Shown piece after piece: positions 24,301 through 36,400 of a DNA stretch of 64,000 nucleotides; the stretch's first letter is position 1; the number at the start of each line of letters is the position of its first letter. The notes under the pieces were generated by a model. The model worked only from the letters and a program-made list of their open reading frames with translations. It was not told the origin of the DNA and did no database searches. A program made the position numbers and the translations under genes. This stretch comes from Membranipora membranacea (lineage: Eukaryota > Bryozoa > Gymnolaemata > Cheilostomatida > Membraniporidae): contig OU612065.1 of the NCBI GenBank assembly GCA_914767715.1, positions 29,326,001 to 29,390,000 of the forward strand, in the 5' to 3' direction.

Positions 24301-24652
24301 ATCGTTGAAAATTGTTTGGATTGAACACATGACACACAATAGTAAATCTATTCATATGCAAATACCTGTGATATATGAACCAATACCATACGCTGCTTTC
24401 TAAAAGCCCTTTTACTATGTTCTAGCTTTACTTATTGTATATAGTGTTATAGGCTTGTATTGATTACTTGTGTTTCACTAAGGTTTTGTTTTGCTAGGCG
24501 TGTTGCGAGTTTAGTGCGCATGAGCAGTCATACATACACCTATTTTTTACCGACACACCCTGTTAACACAGTTGCAAGGCTGACTGATTCAAAGCTGCTG
24601 GCTGGTTGACCTGGAATCTCTTTAGTATTTATCTCTAGCAGTCCATGAAAAG
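21385..24652. other. Intergenic region between divergent CACNG-like and claudin-like genes
   Basis: 3.3 kb with no convincing exon. It should hold both promoters. The only marked feature is a GC-rich block at 23221-23285 that recurs inverted at 44430-44495. ORFs at 22161-22412 and 24055-24324 show no domain. Confidence 0.45.
23221..23285 (+). repeat. Dispersed GC-rich repeat
   Basis: The block ending GGGGCAAAAGTTTGGGAGCTCAGACTA matches the inverse complement of 44430-44495 (GGGGCAAAAGTCTGGGGGCTCAGACTA). It is the most GC-rich spot in this interval. Confidence 0.55.
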
Positions 24653-27600
24653 ATGACGTACCGCACTGCAGTGTTGGCTTTTGGGGCCTTGTTTACCGTG
24701 GTGGCATTCATCTGCTTGATGGTGGCGGTCTGTACCAACGAATGGCTAGTTATACAGATCGATCAATCGTCACTAACTGGTACACCAGTAAGTCTCGCCT
24801 TCCACACGAGGCGGAGAGGTTTGTTCAAGGAATGTTACGAAGATCTTGCAGCCACCAAAACATGTAAGTTCTTATGGATATATCTTTGAAATCTGTGAAT
24901 TTTTGTATCCTAAATTATGCATTGAGCAGAAAGGTCCTGGAGATTATGTTATTGAATATAGAACTCTTTTCTTGCGGGTCTTGTGGTTCTTTATAATACC
25001 GTTTTTATAACATATGGTAGTAGATGTTCGAAGGTGTGGTATTATTACGTATGTACAAAGTTAAGGAGTTTGATCCAAAGAAGCTTGATTAAAGTTATTG
25101 TCATTGTCGGGACAATATTACAACAAAGACAAATCTGACTGTGGCAACAACTTAGTTTGGATTGACACGCCTATGGTTCAATCGAAGATAGCAGGATTTA
25201 CAAAGGCTTTCCTGATTAGGCAAAGCTGCAAACACCAAACTTAATCGTCGCTTTGAGCAACTGGTTTGGGAAACACAGTTTTTAGTTTTTGAGGTCGGCT
25301 TGAGTAAGTGTGGTGAACAGCAGTATTTTATGTACTCTACTCTTATATGTTACTCATCATAAGTGTGGTCAAAAAGATTAGCGGAAGGCACAGAGAACTG
25401 TTCATAACGCATTCGACAAACCCTAAACCTGTTATACAAAGAGTATGATGCTCCACAAATCTTGTTGAGCAGTTTCCATTTATTGGAATTCTACTCTATA
25501 TTGGCCTGTAAATGGGTGTGGGGCAAGTCCTTGAAGAATTTGGAAATCTGAATCGAGTGGTTTATTGCTATCGTGATCAAACAACACCATTTTTTTTATC
25601 ACCAATCGCTATTTCAAAAGACATCGTATAATATTTCATGAATGAATATATGCAAGCTCAGTCTTAGCTAGAATACTCAGTCACAGTTGCTTCCATAAGT
25701 GATGGCAATGACGCTCAACGGAAGATTTAGGTGAATGACTGATAGTGCATTATAATATATTGTATTTTATTTATTTTTAGTCGTAAGAGCCAACTCATTT
25801 GCCGATGAGTTCAAGGAATGTATTAAGAATGATTTCATGATACCTCGGCGTACTGGTATCTCATACAGTAACGATTATAAACTCAGAGCAGGTAATTGGA
25901 CTCACTGATTAATTATCCCTCCCCCCCCCCTCTTCTCTAAGTGTAGACACCATGATTTGAACAATCCTGCGGTCATGTGCAAGAATTACCCTGGATTAGT
26001 GTTACTCAAATATCACTGATGCTGCAAACCAGAGCCATTATACTCAATACGTAAAGTTGGGGCGAAGTCGTTTGATTACTCTTACCTCAAGTTTTGTGAC
26101 GGCGACAGCGACAACATTTACAGATGAACATTATGTTATTTGTTTCATGCTAAAGTGTAGGACCCCCTAGGCTTGTGACGCAAACGGAAACTTTATTTTC
26201 TAATGGTGCCTGAACTTTGGGGGCTTTGAAATATGATTGTCTATATAATGACCCAGCCGAACTCTGTAATTTGAATGTGATATAAATCTATATAAGAATG
26301 TTATCTCTTCCAAGTAAATGGGTACTAGGCGTCTGTGATGTAAGCGAAGGGCCGAGGTACTTGTTAGGTCAGTGAAGAAGCATGCTGCTGGCCCCAAGCC
26401 AACACTGAACAACATCGGCTGCCGATGCAACAAAATACAAAATGATGTCACCCTACCTTTTATATTGTTTGATGCTTCCTTAGTTTTAAACAGGATGATT
26501 TATGCTATGATTGATCTGATCTCATTTCTGCGCAACACGATTGGCAAATCCTTTGTTGCAACAGAAGCAAGAAGGTTACTCTGCGAGTCTACTAGCATTC
26601 TCTGCACAGCACCTTATGTTGTCCCAAGATGCATAACTGTTATTCTACTATTTTAGACTTGATGATGTGCATGGTGGTGTTCTTCTGCTTTGCTCTTGTT
26701 TTGTGTGTCGTTGGCTTTGGAGTATTCTGCTATTCATGCTCGCTGTTGAATGTCATGGATCAAGCTAATAAAAGCTGGAAGCTTTCAACTAAATGGGCTG
26801 GCATACTCATCTTCCTTGCAGGTTAGTTTGCCTCAGCGAAGTTATCAGAAATTATAATTGATATGTTAAGATTCAAATGACCCTGTTGAAAGGGAACAAA
26901 GCTGAAAAAATTTAAGCCTGAAATTTGAGATGTAAGGATCAAATTCTGCATACTGAGCTACGATACAAAGACGGTAGTTAGGTCTCAGGTACCCATGTGT
27001 GCAAGGTGTGAACCTGCATAAGCATTTATTTTGGGCGTAGTGTAGAAATACATGCATACAAATATATGAATTAATATATTTGTGTATTTAGATGTGCATG
27101 GGTCTAATCTAAGATAAAGATAGGTGAATAATAATTCAAAAGAAAATGGAAAAGCTTTGGTCAGAATGATTCATTTTCTTACTCCTCCCTGTGTTTGGCT
27201 TGTTGATGTGAGAAGTGGACATTATATAAGAAGCGAAAGTAAATATTCTGTCAGTTAAGGAAAATAATTATGGCTGAAGATACTGTTGCTTGTGTTGAAT
27301 TGATGCAGGAGTCATTATTCGCTAACTTGAGATCAACAAAATATTATTTATGAGGCCATGAATAATTGAGGATAGGTTTATGAGCTCAATAAATAGTTTG
27401 ATAGATAATTTTGTGAGTAGGAGATGGCTCAGTTGTTCAGACTGCCTTGAGCATGCAAATGTTGACATCCCGAGTTTGAATCACTCTGGTACCTTACTGA
27501 CTACTGGGCCTACCACTTGAACGTAGAGGCGTGGCAATCACATCTCTGCCCTAAGCTACCACTATCCCATTGTCTAATCTCCAAATAACCGATAAATAGT

Positions 27601-30084
27601 TTGATAAATATTTTAAAATATTAGTTGTCATGAGGGGCAAAATGCTGTCACAGAGTAATGATATAATATATCCTTACTCTGTGATGCTGTGGTGAAATAC
27701 CGAATTTGTGTGAGCGAGGCTAATTGTTGAATGATGATGTGACTAAAAGGGGCACTTAGGCCTAATGCCAGTACTTCCTCGTTGGCTATGGTTAATGACG
27801 GTGTTGTGGGATTTAGGGTTCACTTGATAGATTAATTATATAATGATATCAATCTCATTTAGTAGAAAGTGGTACCTTAATAATGGCGTGTTGTGTAATG
27901 TTATTTCTCCTAATTATACATGTGGCATTGTTATCTTATAAAATTGCAGCTTTCTTCAATGCGGGAGGTATGGCGTTTTACCACGGCGCCGAGTATGTTG
28001 AGACGCAGCTGATAAACTCTAATTCCGCGGAGGTTCCCTATGAATTCTTCTTCAGACTCTCACAACCAACGGTATGGAATATACAGTATAACAACCCTAT
28101 GATGCCAAACAGCTTCCAAAACATGATAATATAAATAAGATAGGTGATGCCTCCTTTAAAGATACAATGCATAAAAATGGAAGTGAAAACCAAAGGCAAA
28201 GTGGGAACTGGGTGCAGTTTGAAAGCTCTACCAGACCAGCTGTCTTCTGCCAGCAGCTAGTAAAACTTGAATACCAGACACTTGTAGAAACTAAATCAGT
28301 TGATTGATCAGCATCGATTGGCAAATTGAGGACGAGTATCCTAATTGTATTCCATACTTTTGAAAGGGAGGAGGAGCAAGATTAATATTTTAGAGACATG
28401 ATTAAGGACACCCTGGTTGAAATGTATTCATCCAATCACCAAATCATATCCGATGCCCCCCCCCTTGACACTTTGAGTTCGGAATCCTACAAGGGTAATT
28501 TTGACTGTGTTTTCTAAACTTTCAAGCATATGTCATTCTGGTCATTACAGGTTTTACAAGAAGCCACATCAAGAGTATACTCGTGGTCATATGCACTCGG
28601 ATGGTTGGCTGTGTTCTTTGAGGTTCTTGCTGCTATTCTATTGTTTGTATGCGGAGCATGCTGTGGACCTGAAAGACGAAGAGAAAAGGACCAATTCCTT
28701 GATTTCAACACTCTAAACTCATCTAGAAGTATGTATTATTTATATTTTGGGAGTGTTCTCCCCAAAGCCATCCTATGGTCGATAAGATAAGATATATCTG
28801 GCTGAATTTCCTGTCCATAATCTCTTGTGATGCTTTCGGAGATGTGTTTAGGTACAGTAACAATGTGAGCGGATTGTAACAAAGCTGCTTTGTTTTGAAC
28901 AAACTAATTTATATTTGAACAAACTAAATTTAGATATTTTAGTTCAAGCTGCTTACATAAACTCCCAGCAAGAATTTAGTTCAAGCATTCCGATATAACA
29001 ATAATAGTATTTAACATTTAGGTCATTGGTGTTCGTTTACAAATTCCTTACACTGATAGGAATAGGATCATTGTTCTCACAAAGGTTTTGTTGTTAACAA
29101 ACTTGCTCATGAACTATTCACGTGAATGGGTTGTGCAGTGTAGTGTACATTTAGTCTGCGTAAGCATCCTGGATGTATATGTCTACACTCAGCCTTGATG
29201 CTCGACCGATTTTGTCGCCGTGTGAAAAGGCTAGTCCACACAGACGAGGCAAGCAAAGTCTGCTGTAGCCATAGCATAATTATTCAATACAAGGATATTT
29301 TTTACGAGGTATTCAGTAAGCGCCACTGTGATTGTTCAAACTATGATTGACATTGCCATTGGGTTTTAGGCTGGATGACACCAATACCAATAGGTAACGT
29401 ACCACGGGTAGAACAAAACCTTGAGCATGATTTTGTGTATTTAGATGTCTACTTGTGAGCATGTCCACTATAATACCACCTGTTGTCTATCTACTGTCCA
29501 TCACATTGATGTAACCTTATAAACTATAAAGCATTTACATAGATAGCTGCCTGAACAGACAGACAACATAAACTGTTGCTGGTCTTAAATCTTGACTTTT
29601 TTTAGTCTGTCTCAGAGGTCGACAAGTTGCCTTTAACTATTGGTTATTTGTATACTTTCAAGCCCAACTCTATAAATAAATAAGATCAAGAGTTGTCCCC
29701 TTTTATTAATGTAGTGAACAACTCGTAAGTATAAACCTGCACCATTTTAATGACAACAAAGGTTTACTAACAAACTTGGGTAGGATTTTGCAGAGAGTTA
29801 ATCTGACCAATCTGACAAACACCGCCGCCTATTAAAGATTTCATTTTTCTTCTTCAGGCTATGGCCAAAGGAATCTTGCATACGAGTACATGGAAGGAGG
29901 AAAGGCACCGGTCATCTATGAGGCACAACCACCCAGACAAGCAGTGACTGACGCAGCGTACCACCAGCACTTCGGAGGTAGACATTTCGACCCTTATAGC
30001 CGACAACAGCCAGTGCAGCAACAGCAGCAGATGGAACCACAACCTCAGTATAACTATGATGATGGTGGTTGGAGGTGGCAGTAA
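24653..30084 (+). CDS. Claudin/PMP22-superfamily four-transmembrane protein
   Basis: Six exons, join(24653..24863, 25781..25891, 26657..26821, 27950..28071, 28551..28728, 29858..30084), give 337 residues; every junction has GT-AG and keeps frame. TM1 is at about 5-28, followed by W31 and RRRGLFKEC (G56-C61), a variant of the claudin GLW-C-C signature with Phe for Trp; a second cysteine (C84) lies in exon 2. TM2 is in exon 3, TM3 spans the end of exon 3 into exon 4, and TM4 (YSWSYALGWLAVFFEVLAAI) is in exon 5. The cytosolic tail is Pro/Gln/Tyr-rich with a Gln run. Such proteins form cell junctions or act as channel subunits. Exon 2 is 111 nt and phase 1-1 exactly as in the CACNG-like gene, pointing to shared ancestry. 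I cannot assign a named subfamily. Confidence 0.78.
27404..27591 (+). mobile_element. tRNA-derived SINE with 15-bp target-site duplication
   Basis: The head GGAGATGGCTCAGTTGTTCA (about 27420) contains a pol III A box, and GAGTTTGAATCAC near 27472 a B box. Perfect 15-bp direct repeats ATAAATAGTTTGATA flank it (27389-27403 and 27592-27606). It sits in intron 3 of the claudin-like gene. Confidence 0.72.
27647..27684. repeat. TCACAGAGTA palindrome
   Basis: TCACAGAGTAATGATATAAT with ATATCCTTACTCTGTGA. It is a slightly asymmetrical copy of the 9340-9373 palindrome. Confidence 0.65.
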
Positions 30085-30681
30085 ACTCAAGGGATTAATT
30101 TTGTGTCTGGGGGAGAGACTCTATCCTAGAAGTTATGCCATAACCGCTCATGATAAATGCTCGATACCTGGAAATAATCAGTTGAGGCATGAAAGGGACT
30201 TGTTCATTACTCATTCTAGAAACATAATTCGTGATTCAGGAGTGAACATACAAGTAAAAACTCGTATATATACATATAGAAGTTGCCATTAATAAGACAC
30301 CAAGATAGTGGTGGTTCTATTTTTCTCATTGTTATTGACATTGTTTAATATTTTACCAATTCCATTTATTACTCTTAACATTCCTGTTTTGTAGCTCATT
30401 GATTGTATTTGTTACAATATCTCTCGCACATCTGCTGTATGTTTGTATGTCTATTATATAATATCTAATATGAATACTATATTGTATTTACAAATTCATT
30501 TATTTCAAAATTATTAATAATAAATTAATGCTCATCACACTATGTCTTTTGAAAATAAACTAAAAAAACCAGACAGTGCTAAGGGTTACATCGCTGCAGT
30601 ACAAATAAGAATATTGGCACACGATCTATGCAGGTCCAAGATTAATCTCCTCAGAATTGAAGTACAGTTTATCGAGTATTT
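30085..30681. other. Convergent 3-prime region
   Basis: Between the stop codons of the claudin-like gene (plus) and the UQCC4-like gene (minus). It must contain both 3-prime UTRs; AATAAA-type signals occur near 30520 and 30555. No other feature. Confidence 0.4.
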
Positions 30682-31762
30682 CTAATCACGAGCCATGGTG
30701 ATGACAGACTGATTAGTTTTCTTTGCTTTCTCAATGTGCTTGAGGTGCTTTTCAAGCACTTCTTGATCACCATACATTAGTGATTCCATTTTTTTCAACC
30801 TTGCCTCAGTGTCAGTAGTATCAAGTCCATCAGCTTTTTCCTTGACTATGCGTTTCTTTAGTTGTTCCACTTCCGAAACAGGATTGAAGACGACATTGTC
30901 TCTTAGAAAATCATCAATATCGTTCTCCTCTCGAAACACACAAAAATATAACATAAAAGCTGTCAAACTGACCAGAACTACATAGCTTTCATACCAGGGT
31001 CCAATCCTTTGTTTTGGGTTCACAAAGCTTTCAGCCGCGTTTCTGTCTGCCTTACTCCCTGAAAACCTAACAGGCTCATCAGTGATGAATTCTTTCTGTG
31101 TTGTATTAGTAGTACTTATCCATCTGAAAAAAAAGAACATTATTATCAAGCTAGCAGGGGGAAGGCTTAATTATCTGTTGCGGGAAATGAATGTATATAC
31201 CATGTCATAAAAGGAGTTTGCTACTAGAGTATCGAACTTGCATTTAAATTAAGCATGACGCACATTTGAGTAACCACATGAACATGGCTTAACACAGTTT
31301 GGAATCCTTAAGTGTAATTATCTCTATGCCTAGAATTCACAGGAAGCTTTAAAAGAGCTACATACATTGACCATTTTAAGTTATAGTATGGACACTTAGA
31401 ATTAACATTAAGAGGCCCTCATTTCAAATGCCTCTAGCTACCTTTGATTCACTGTACACGGACAGAGGAGGTAATTACAGAAATTTATATAGTCCATAGA
31501 CTGATTAATCTTAATTAATTATGCAAAAAACAGAATACTTCCTTCAACACAGTGTAGGTAAATCATCAATAAAAAGAAATTCTTTACATATCGTCTGACT
31601 GTTAACTACTCACCGACAGCTTTTTAAGGTATTTGGTGTGTTCGGCTCGTTGTGTTGACTATATATGAACACACTTGGCTTGTGTCCTATTGTTGAAAAT
31701 GGTCTCGACGAACATAAATAGTGCAGCTTGCGAGCCTGTCTGGTACAACACTGGAATATCAT
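30682..31762 (-). CDS. UQCC4: UQCC4/CCSMST1-like mitochondrial complex III assembly factor
   Basis: Two minus-strand exons, complement join(31614..31762, 30682..31123), encode 196 residues; the split CG|A codon is restored across a GTGAGT donor and tttttcag acceptor. The first exon is Arg/Cys/Ser-rich without acids early on, as in a mitochondrial presequence. The core has DEPVRFSGSKA (65-75), matching the conserved DEP-[IV]-x-FS-x-SKA box, then one membrane segment at about 97-113 followed by FREENDIDDFL, also conserved. UQCC4 is a small inner-membrane protein needed to assemble ubiquinol-cytochrome c reductase. The C-terminal 60 residues form a Lys/Glu-rich helix or coiled coil that makes this protein longer than the vertebrate ones. 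Family assignment is from remembered motifs. Confidence 0.68.
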
Positions 31763-33401
31763 ACTTCTAAAAATAGAAAACTGTGATTTAGTAAGCTATT
31801 ATAATAAGGTAGATTTTGAGAAACAATATACAATACTAACTAACTTTCGATTCATCATTTCATAAGCTAAAAACTTAGCTGTTATCCATTAAAATAATAC
31901 ACTCACTCCTAGAAATAGAATGTTATAGAAGACCCATAATTACCATTTATGGTTATCATCATCATACAAAGAAATATGATTTGAATTAACGAACATAACA
32001 ATTATGATTTGATATTATAATCATTATGATTATTATTCAACATTAATTAAGATGCAGCAAAGCAACTTGCATTGGTTATGGTAAATAATAGTATCAACCA
32101 GCTAGAACCTAGATTGTTAATGTGAAGACCATGACCACAATGCAACCCTCACTATAAGGGTCCATGCCATGAAGTTACCCCTTCACCATGCACACTTACT
32201 TAATTTAATCCAGAATTTTTCTTCTTGTGTAACTTTATAGACTCATATACAACAAGATCATATGAGAAGATTGGTGGGTGGTGCACAGGGGTTTCGTCCC
32301 AGTAATATTCAAGGAACTTGCACAATTTTACCGAAAAACAAAACTATGATGGAAAACTGATTCTGAGCTACAAATGATTTTAGTTTCAAGCGAAAACATC
32401 AGCTCTGCAAATAATCACTAGTAAAGGTACTAGTGGCGGGAAACTGAATATCCCGAGAAACATGCTGACTGAGTGAGCAGGCTGGTGGGCTCTTAAATTT
32501 TGAGATACACAATATTGCCACACTTGTCATGACCTTTGGATGCTATGTGTAGTTGGTATCATGATTAAAAATTTGCAAAATGAACTACTCCTAAGGTCAT
32601 GGACATGGTGGTCATGGCATTGATTGATTGAATTGACCAGTTCAAGGACTAGGGGGAGGAGGGTAGCCTGTTCGATGGGAACAAAGCTTGTCAAGACAGG
32701 CTAGGAGGAGGGAGGAAGTGAGAGATGGTTTCACACACTCTCAGTCAGTCTCTGACTCATCATATATATAGTCATCATCATCTATTGTAACTGAAACTCT
32801 ATATGTTTCATTCATAAGTGTGTATGTATAGCAGATATAATTGTACAGGCTTCAAAGTTGATGATGATCATTATAGACATGCTTGTATGTATGTACCTCC
32901 AGGTGCCATGAGCGTAGACCTTCATGCTGTTGCTACTACACTGTACTCAATAACTGTCAATATAGGAGTGTGTCCCCCATCCATAAGTGTGCCAAAAGCA
33001 TCTCATCTCAGGGAACCTTGTCTGTGAGTGTGGTTTTACAAACAAGTATACCAATTGAATAACATTAATTTCCACCACTGAATTATCGATAAATAATGGA
33101 GCCCAGACAGCGAACCACAGAGAAGTAGCTCTGTCACTGTCAATTTAAACTATTTTTGATACTGCAGTGCAGGTGCTGGCATGGCTAAAATAATTATGCT
33201 GCTTTCAATTCCCGGGTTGTGTGGATAGCTTGTATATAGGCTAGAGAGACTTAGCAACCTATAAAGGGCCTCTGATAAGTTTAGTTCCAATTTGTGGTTT
33301 AAATCACAATGCCAGGACGTGATATATGTCTACAGAATCATATTGTAGATTACCGTATGCTTTGTTGCCAGGTTGCAGCTGCTATCAAATCCAAGTAGGC
33401 C
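31763..33401. other. Divergent intergenic region UQCC4-like / MRE11
   Basis: No supported exon; it should contain both promoters. One AGCCTGTC-family element lies at 32664-32705. The ORF at 32818-33027 has no domain. The stretch tttgttgccaggttgcag (near 33361-33378), before the MRE11 ATG, may be an acceptor of a 5-prime UTR intron. Confidence 0.4.
32664..32705. repeat. AGCCTGTC palindromic element
   Basis: TAGCCTGTTCGATGGGAACA...GCTTGTCAAGACAGGCTA. The outer arms are intact and the left inner arm is altered. Confidence 0.6.
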
Positions 33402-36400
33402 ATGTCTGATGAGGAATTGGATGAGGGGGGAAATAACTTCCTACCGGACAACATCCCAGAAGAGGACGTCATAAAAATATTAATATCTACAGACAATCAT
33501 ATCGGCTATAATGAGAAATGTGAAGTAAGGGGACAAGACTCCGTAACAGCATTTGAGGAGGTTCTCTATCATGCTAAAAAGCAAGATGTTGATATGATAT
33601 TACTTGGTAAGTTGCTAAGATCGCTTTTTATTAGGTATGATAGTGTGACACTGAAGACAGAGTCATTATTATATTATATTTTATTATATATTATTATAAG
33701 TTATCTGTATTCATATATCAGGAAACCTGTGCATACCTAGAACAATTTTGTTCCCTTTTTGTCGGCAGTGGGATATTGCAAGAGAAGGTTATAAAGGCGC
33801 AACCCAAAACACATGTATACGGCCCTGTGTTATGTTTTAATAATGTTGGCGGATGATAATAAAATAAATATCACTTTTCTGTTTGATCATTAGGTGGTGA
33901 TTTGTTTCATGAGAATAAGCCGTCACGTCGCATGGTGAACTCTACCATTGAGCTGCTCAGGAAGTATACTATGGGAAACAAGCCATGTCAGATCGAGTTC
34001 CTCAGCGACCAGAGTGTCAACTTCAAACACAGTAAATTCCCATATGTGAACTATGAGGATCCGAATCTCAATATATCATATCCTGTCTTCTCCATTCATG
34101 GCAATCATGACGATCCAAGTAAGTAAGAGTTTAATGGTGATCAATAAGCTATGATACTTTTATCACTTCGATGAGAGGCTTGAGGCCACTGATATGTAAA
34201 CATATATGGCCTTGAATATTTGGCAATTTATCTATGGTTGCTAGAATACATTTCTGGAATTAGATTGTTCTACACTGCAGGCTCAGTAATGCCACAACTG
34301 AACACTTTTAAACTTGTGCCAAGCAGGGTCACTGGGTTTTTTAAGGTTGTTACTGGGACGTCAGTCAATGCAAAGCATAAAACTGCCAGATCTTTAGCTT
34401 TAGACTCAAAGTTATTTACAAACTTTATTTCTCCACATATAGTCATACTGTGTATTTTACCGCTTAACCATGAACTGATAGATCACATTGTCTCATATTT
34501 TCAGGTATTGGCAATCTATGTGCACTTGATGTTCTCAGCTCTACTGGTCTGATCAACTACTTTGGGAAATGTGATACAATAGACAAAGTAGAAGTGTCCC
34601 CTTTACTACTGAAGAAAGGAGCCACAAAGCTCGCGCTGTACGGATTGGGCTGTATCAGAGATGAGAGGCTACACAGGCTGTTTGAGCAACAGAAAGTAAA
34701 GATTGTCAAACCTAAAGAAGAAACCGGCTCGTGGTTCAATCTATTCACCATCCATCAGGTTTGTGACCTTTATTGGTACTCATGTAAAAAACTCGATTTC
34801 AACTCTTTTGGTGGTGATCAGTCACTACAAAGGTTCAACAGTCAAAGTGTTCTCGATTTGAATATTGATTTACATATATTTATCCTCTGATGATCAGATT
34901 AAACTCCCTGCTGTCACTACTTTCATAAACTTTACATTCAAATGTATAGTTATCTAAATATGTCAGAAAATCTTTCAAAGGTAAAAATTTTATTTCAAGT
35001 TACATTTATCTGTATACCATTCTAGAACCGAGCCAAACATGCGCAAAAGGATTACATCCCTGAAAGTTTTCTGGGAGATTTTCTTGACTTTGTTTTGTGG
35101 GGTCACGAGCATGACTGCCGAATCGATCCTGAATTTAACGGGAATTTCTGGGTGTCTCAAGCAGGAAGTAGTGTGGCAACCTCACTCTCAGAAGGTAGGT
35201 TTAACTGTGTAATGGAATTTGGTAATTAGTACAGGTGCAAAAGACCCTTTTGTACCGCCCTGAGAAGTGCACCTGAAGTTTTAGAATCTTTCTAAAGTCA
35301 AATATCGCGTTCAAGCTCTTTCTGTTTGGCGTCATATTATGTTCAAGTTAAATTCTCTTTCTGTTTAAAATGTTACACACAAAGAGTTGTAGTAACTTTC
35401 GAATATAAGTATGAATTTATTATAATATAAAGTATGAATTTGATTGTTTTGAATGTGATTCACTGTCCGACTCATGACTGCATCACCCTGTTTTGAGATG
35501 GTTTAGAGTGATTGTATCTATAGTAGGAGCATGCGACATTGAAGTATAATGACATGTAAAAAATTTCCCACAATGCATCACCAACTAAAGAATTTTTTAA
35601 TATAATCAATGTCTTGACCTCCCACAAAAGCTCATCATTATGGATTATGGGTTACTTTTCAACATGCACTAGCCTTTGACTCTATATCATTACAGGTGAA
35701 TCCAAACACAAACATTGTGCCTTACTAAAAATACACAAGAAGAACTTCAGCTTACAGAAGATTCGCCTAGAGACAGTTAGGCCTTTCTACTTTGAGGATG
35801 TTGTTCTCTCCTCAACTGATATTAAACCAGAGATATTCCACGAGAAGAAAGTCATTAAATATTGTAAAGAAAGAGTTGAAGCTCTTATCAGGCTATCTAT
35901 AGAAGAACATACGGGTCACAGGTAAGTTATGCTATGATTTTTTTTCTGGTATCTCTTCATGGTAGCCTGTCTTTACAAGCTTGTCAAGACAGGCTTTAGT
36001 GATCAATGCTTTTGAAGCTTAAAAAAGGTTTTGTGCTTATAACATACCATTATAACCATTGATATGAATATTTATATCAATGATTATAACCCTTATACCT
36101 TATACCCTTACTTTTAGCCCCACTTATAATTTTTGGCACTGTCCAACAAATATTCAGATTTAAATATGATTGGTTAGAAGGTTTAGCATTGTGTCAGATG
36201 AGGTAAGAGAATTCAGAATAAACGGGAGACTGCTAGCTCGAACTAATTTGAAGACCGACAGGTTTTGTTATAGAAAATGAAAAATTATATTTCAGTATTG
36301 TCAGAACAGAAATGTTAATAATTCTCCTTTCCTTTAGGAATCAGCCAAACCTGCCATTGATCAGATTACGGGTAGATAACACAGGTGGCTATGAACTTTT

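Noticed and set aside
26372-26656. 94-codon ORF in claudin-like intron 2
   Set aside because: No domain, overlaps an opposite-strand ORF, and ends into the true exon 3 acceptor region in another frame.
32818-33027. 69-codon ORF upstream of MRE11
   Set aside because: Low-complexity start, no domain, no splice partners.
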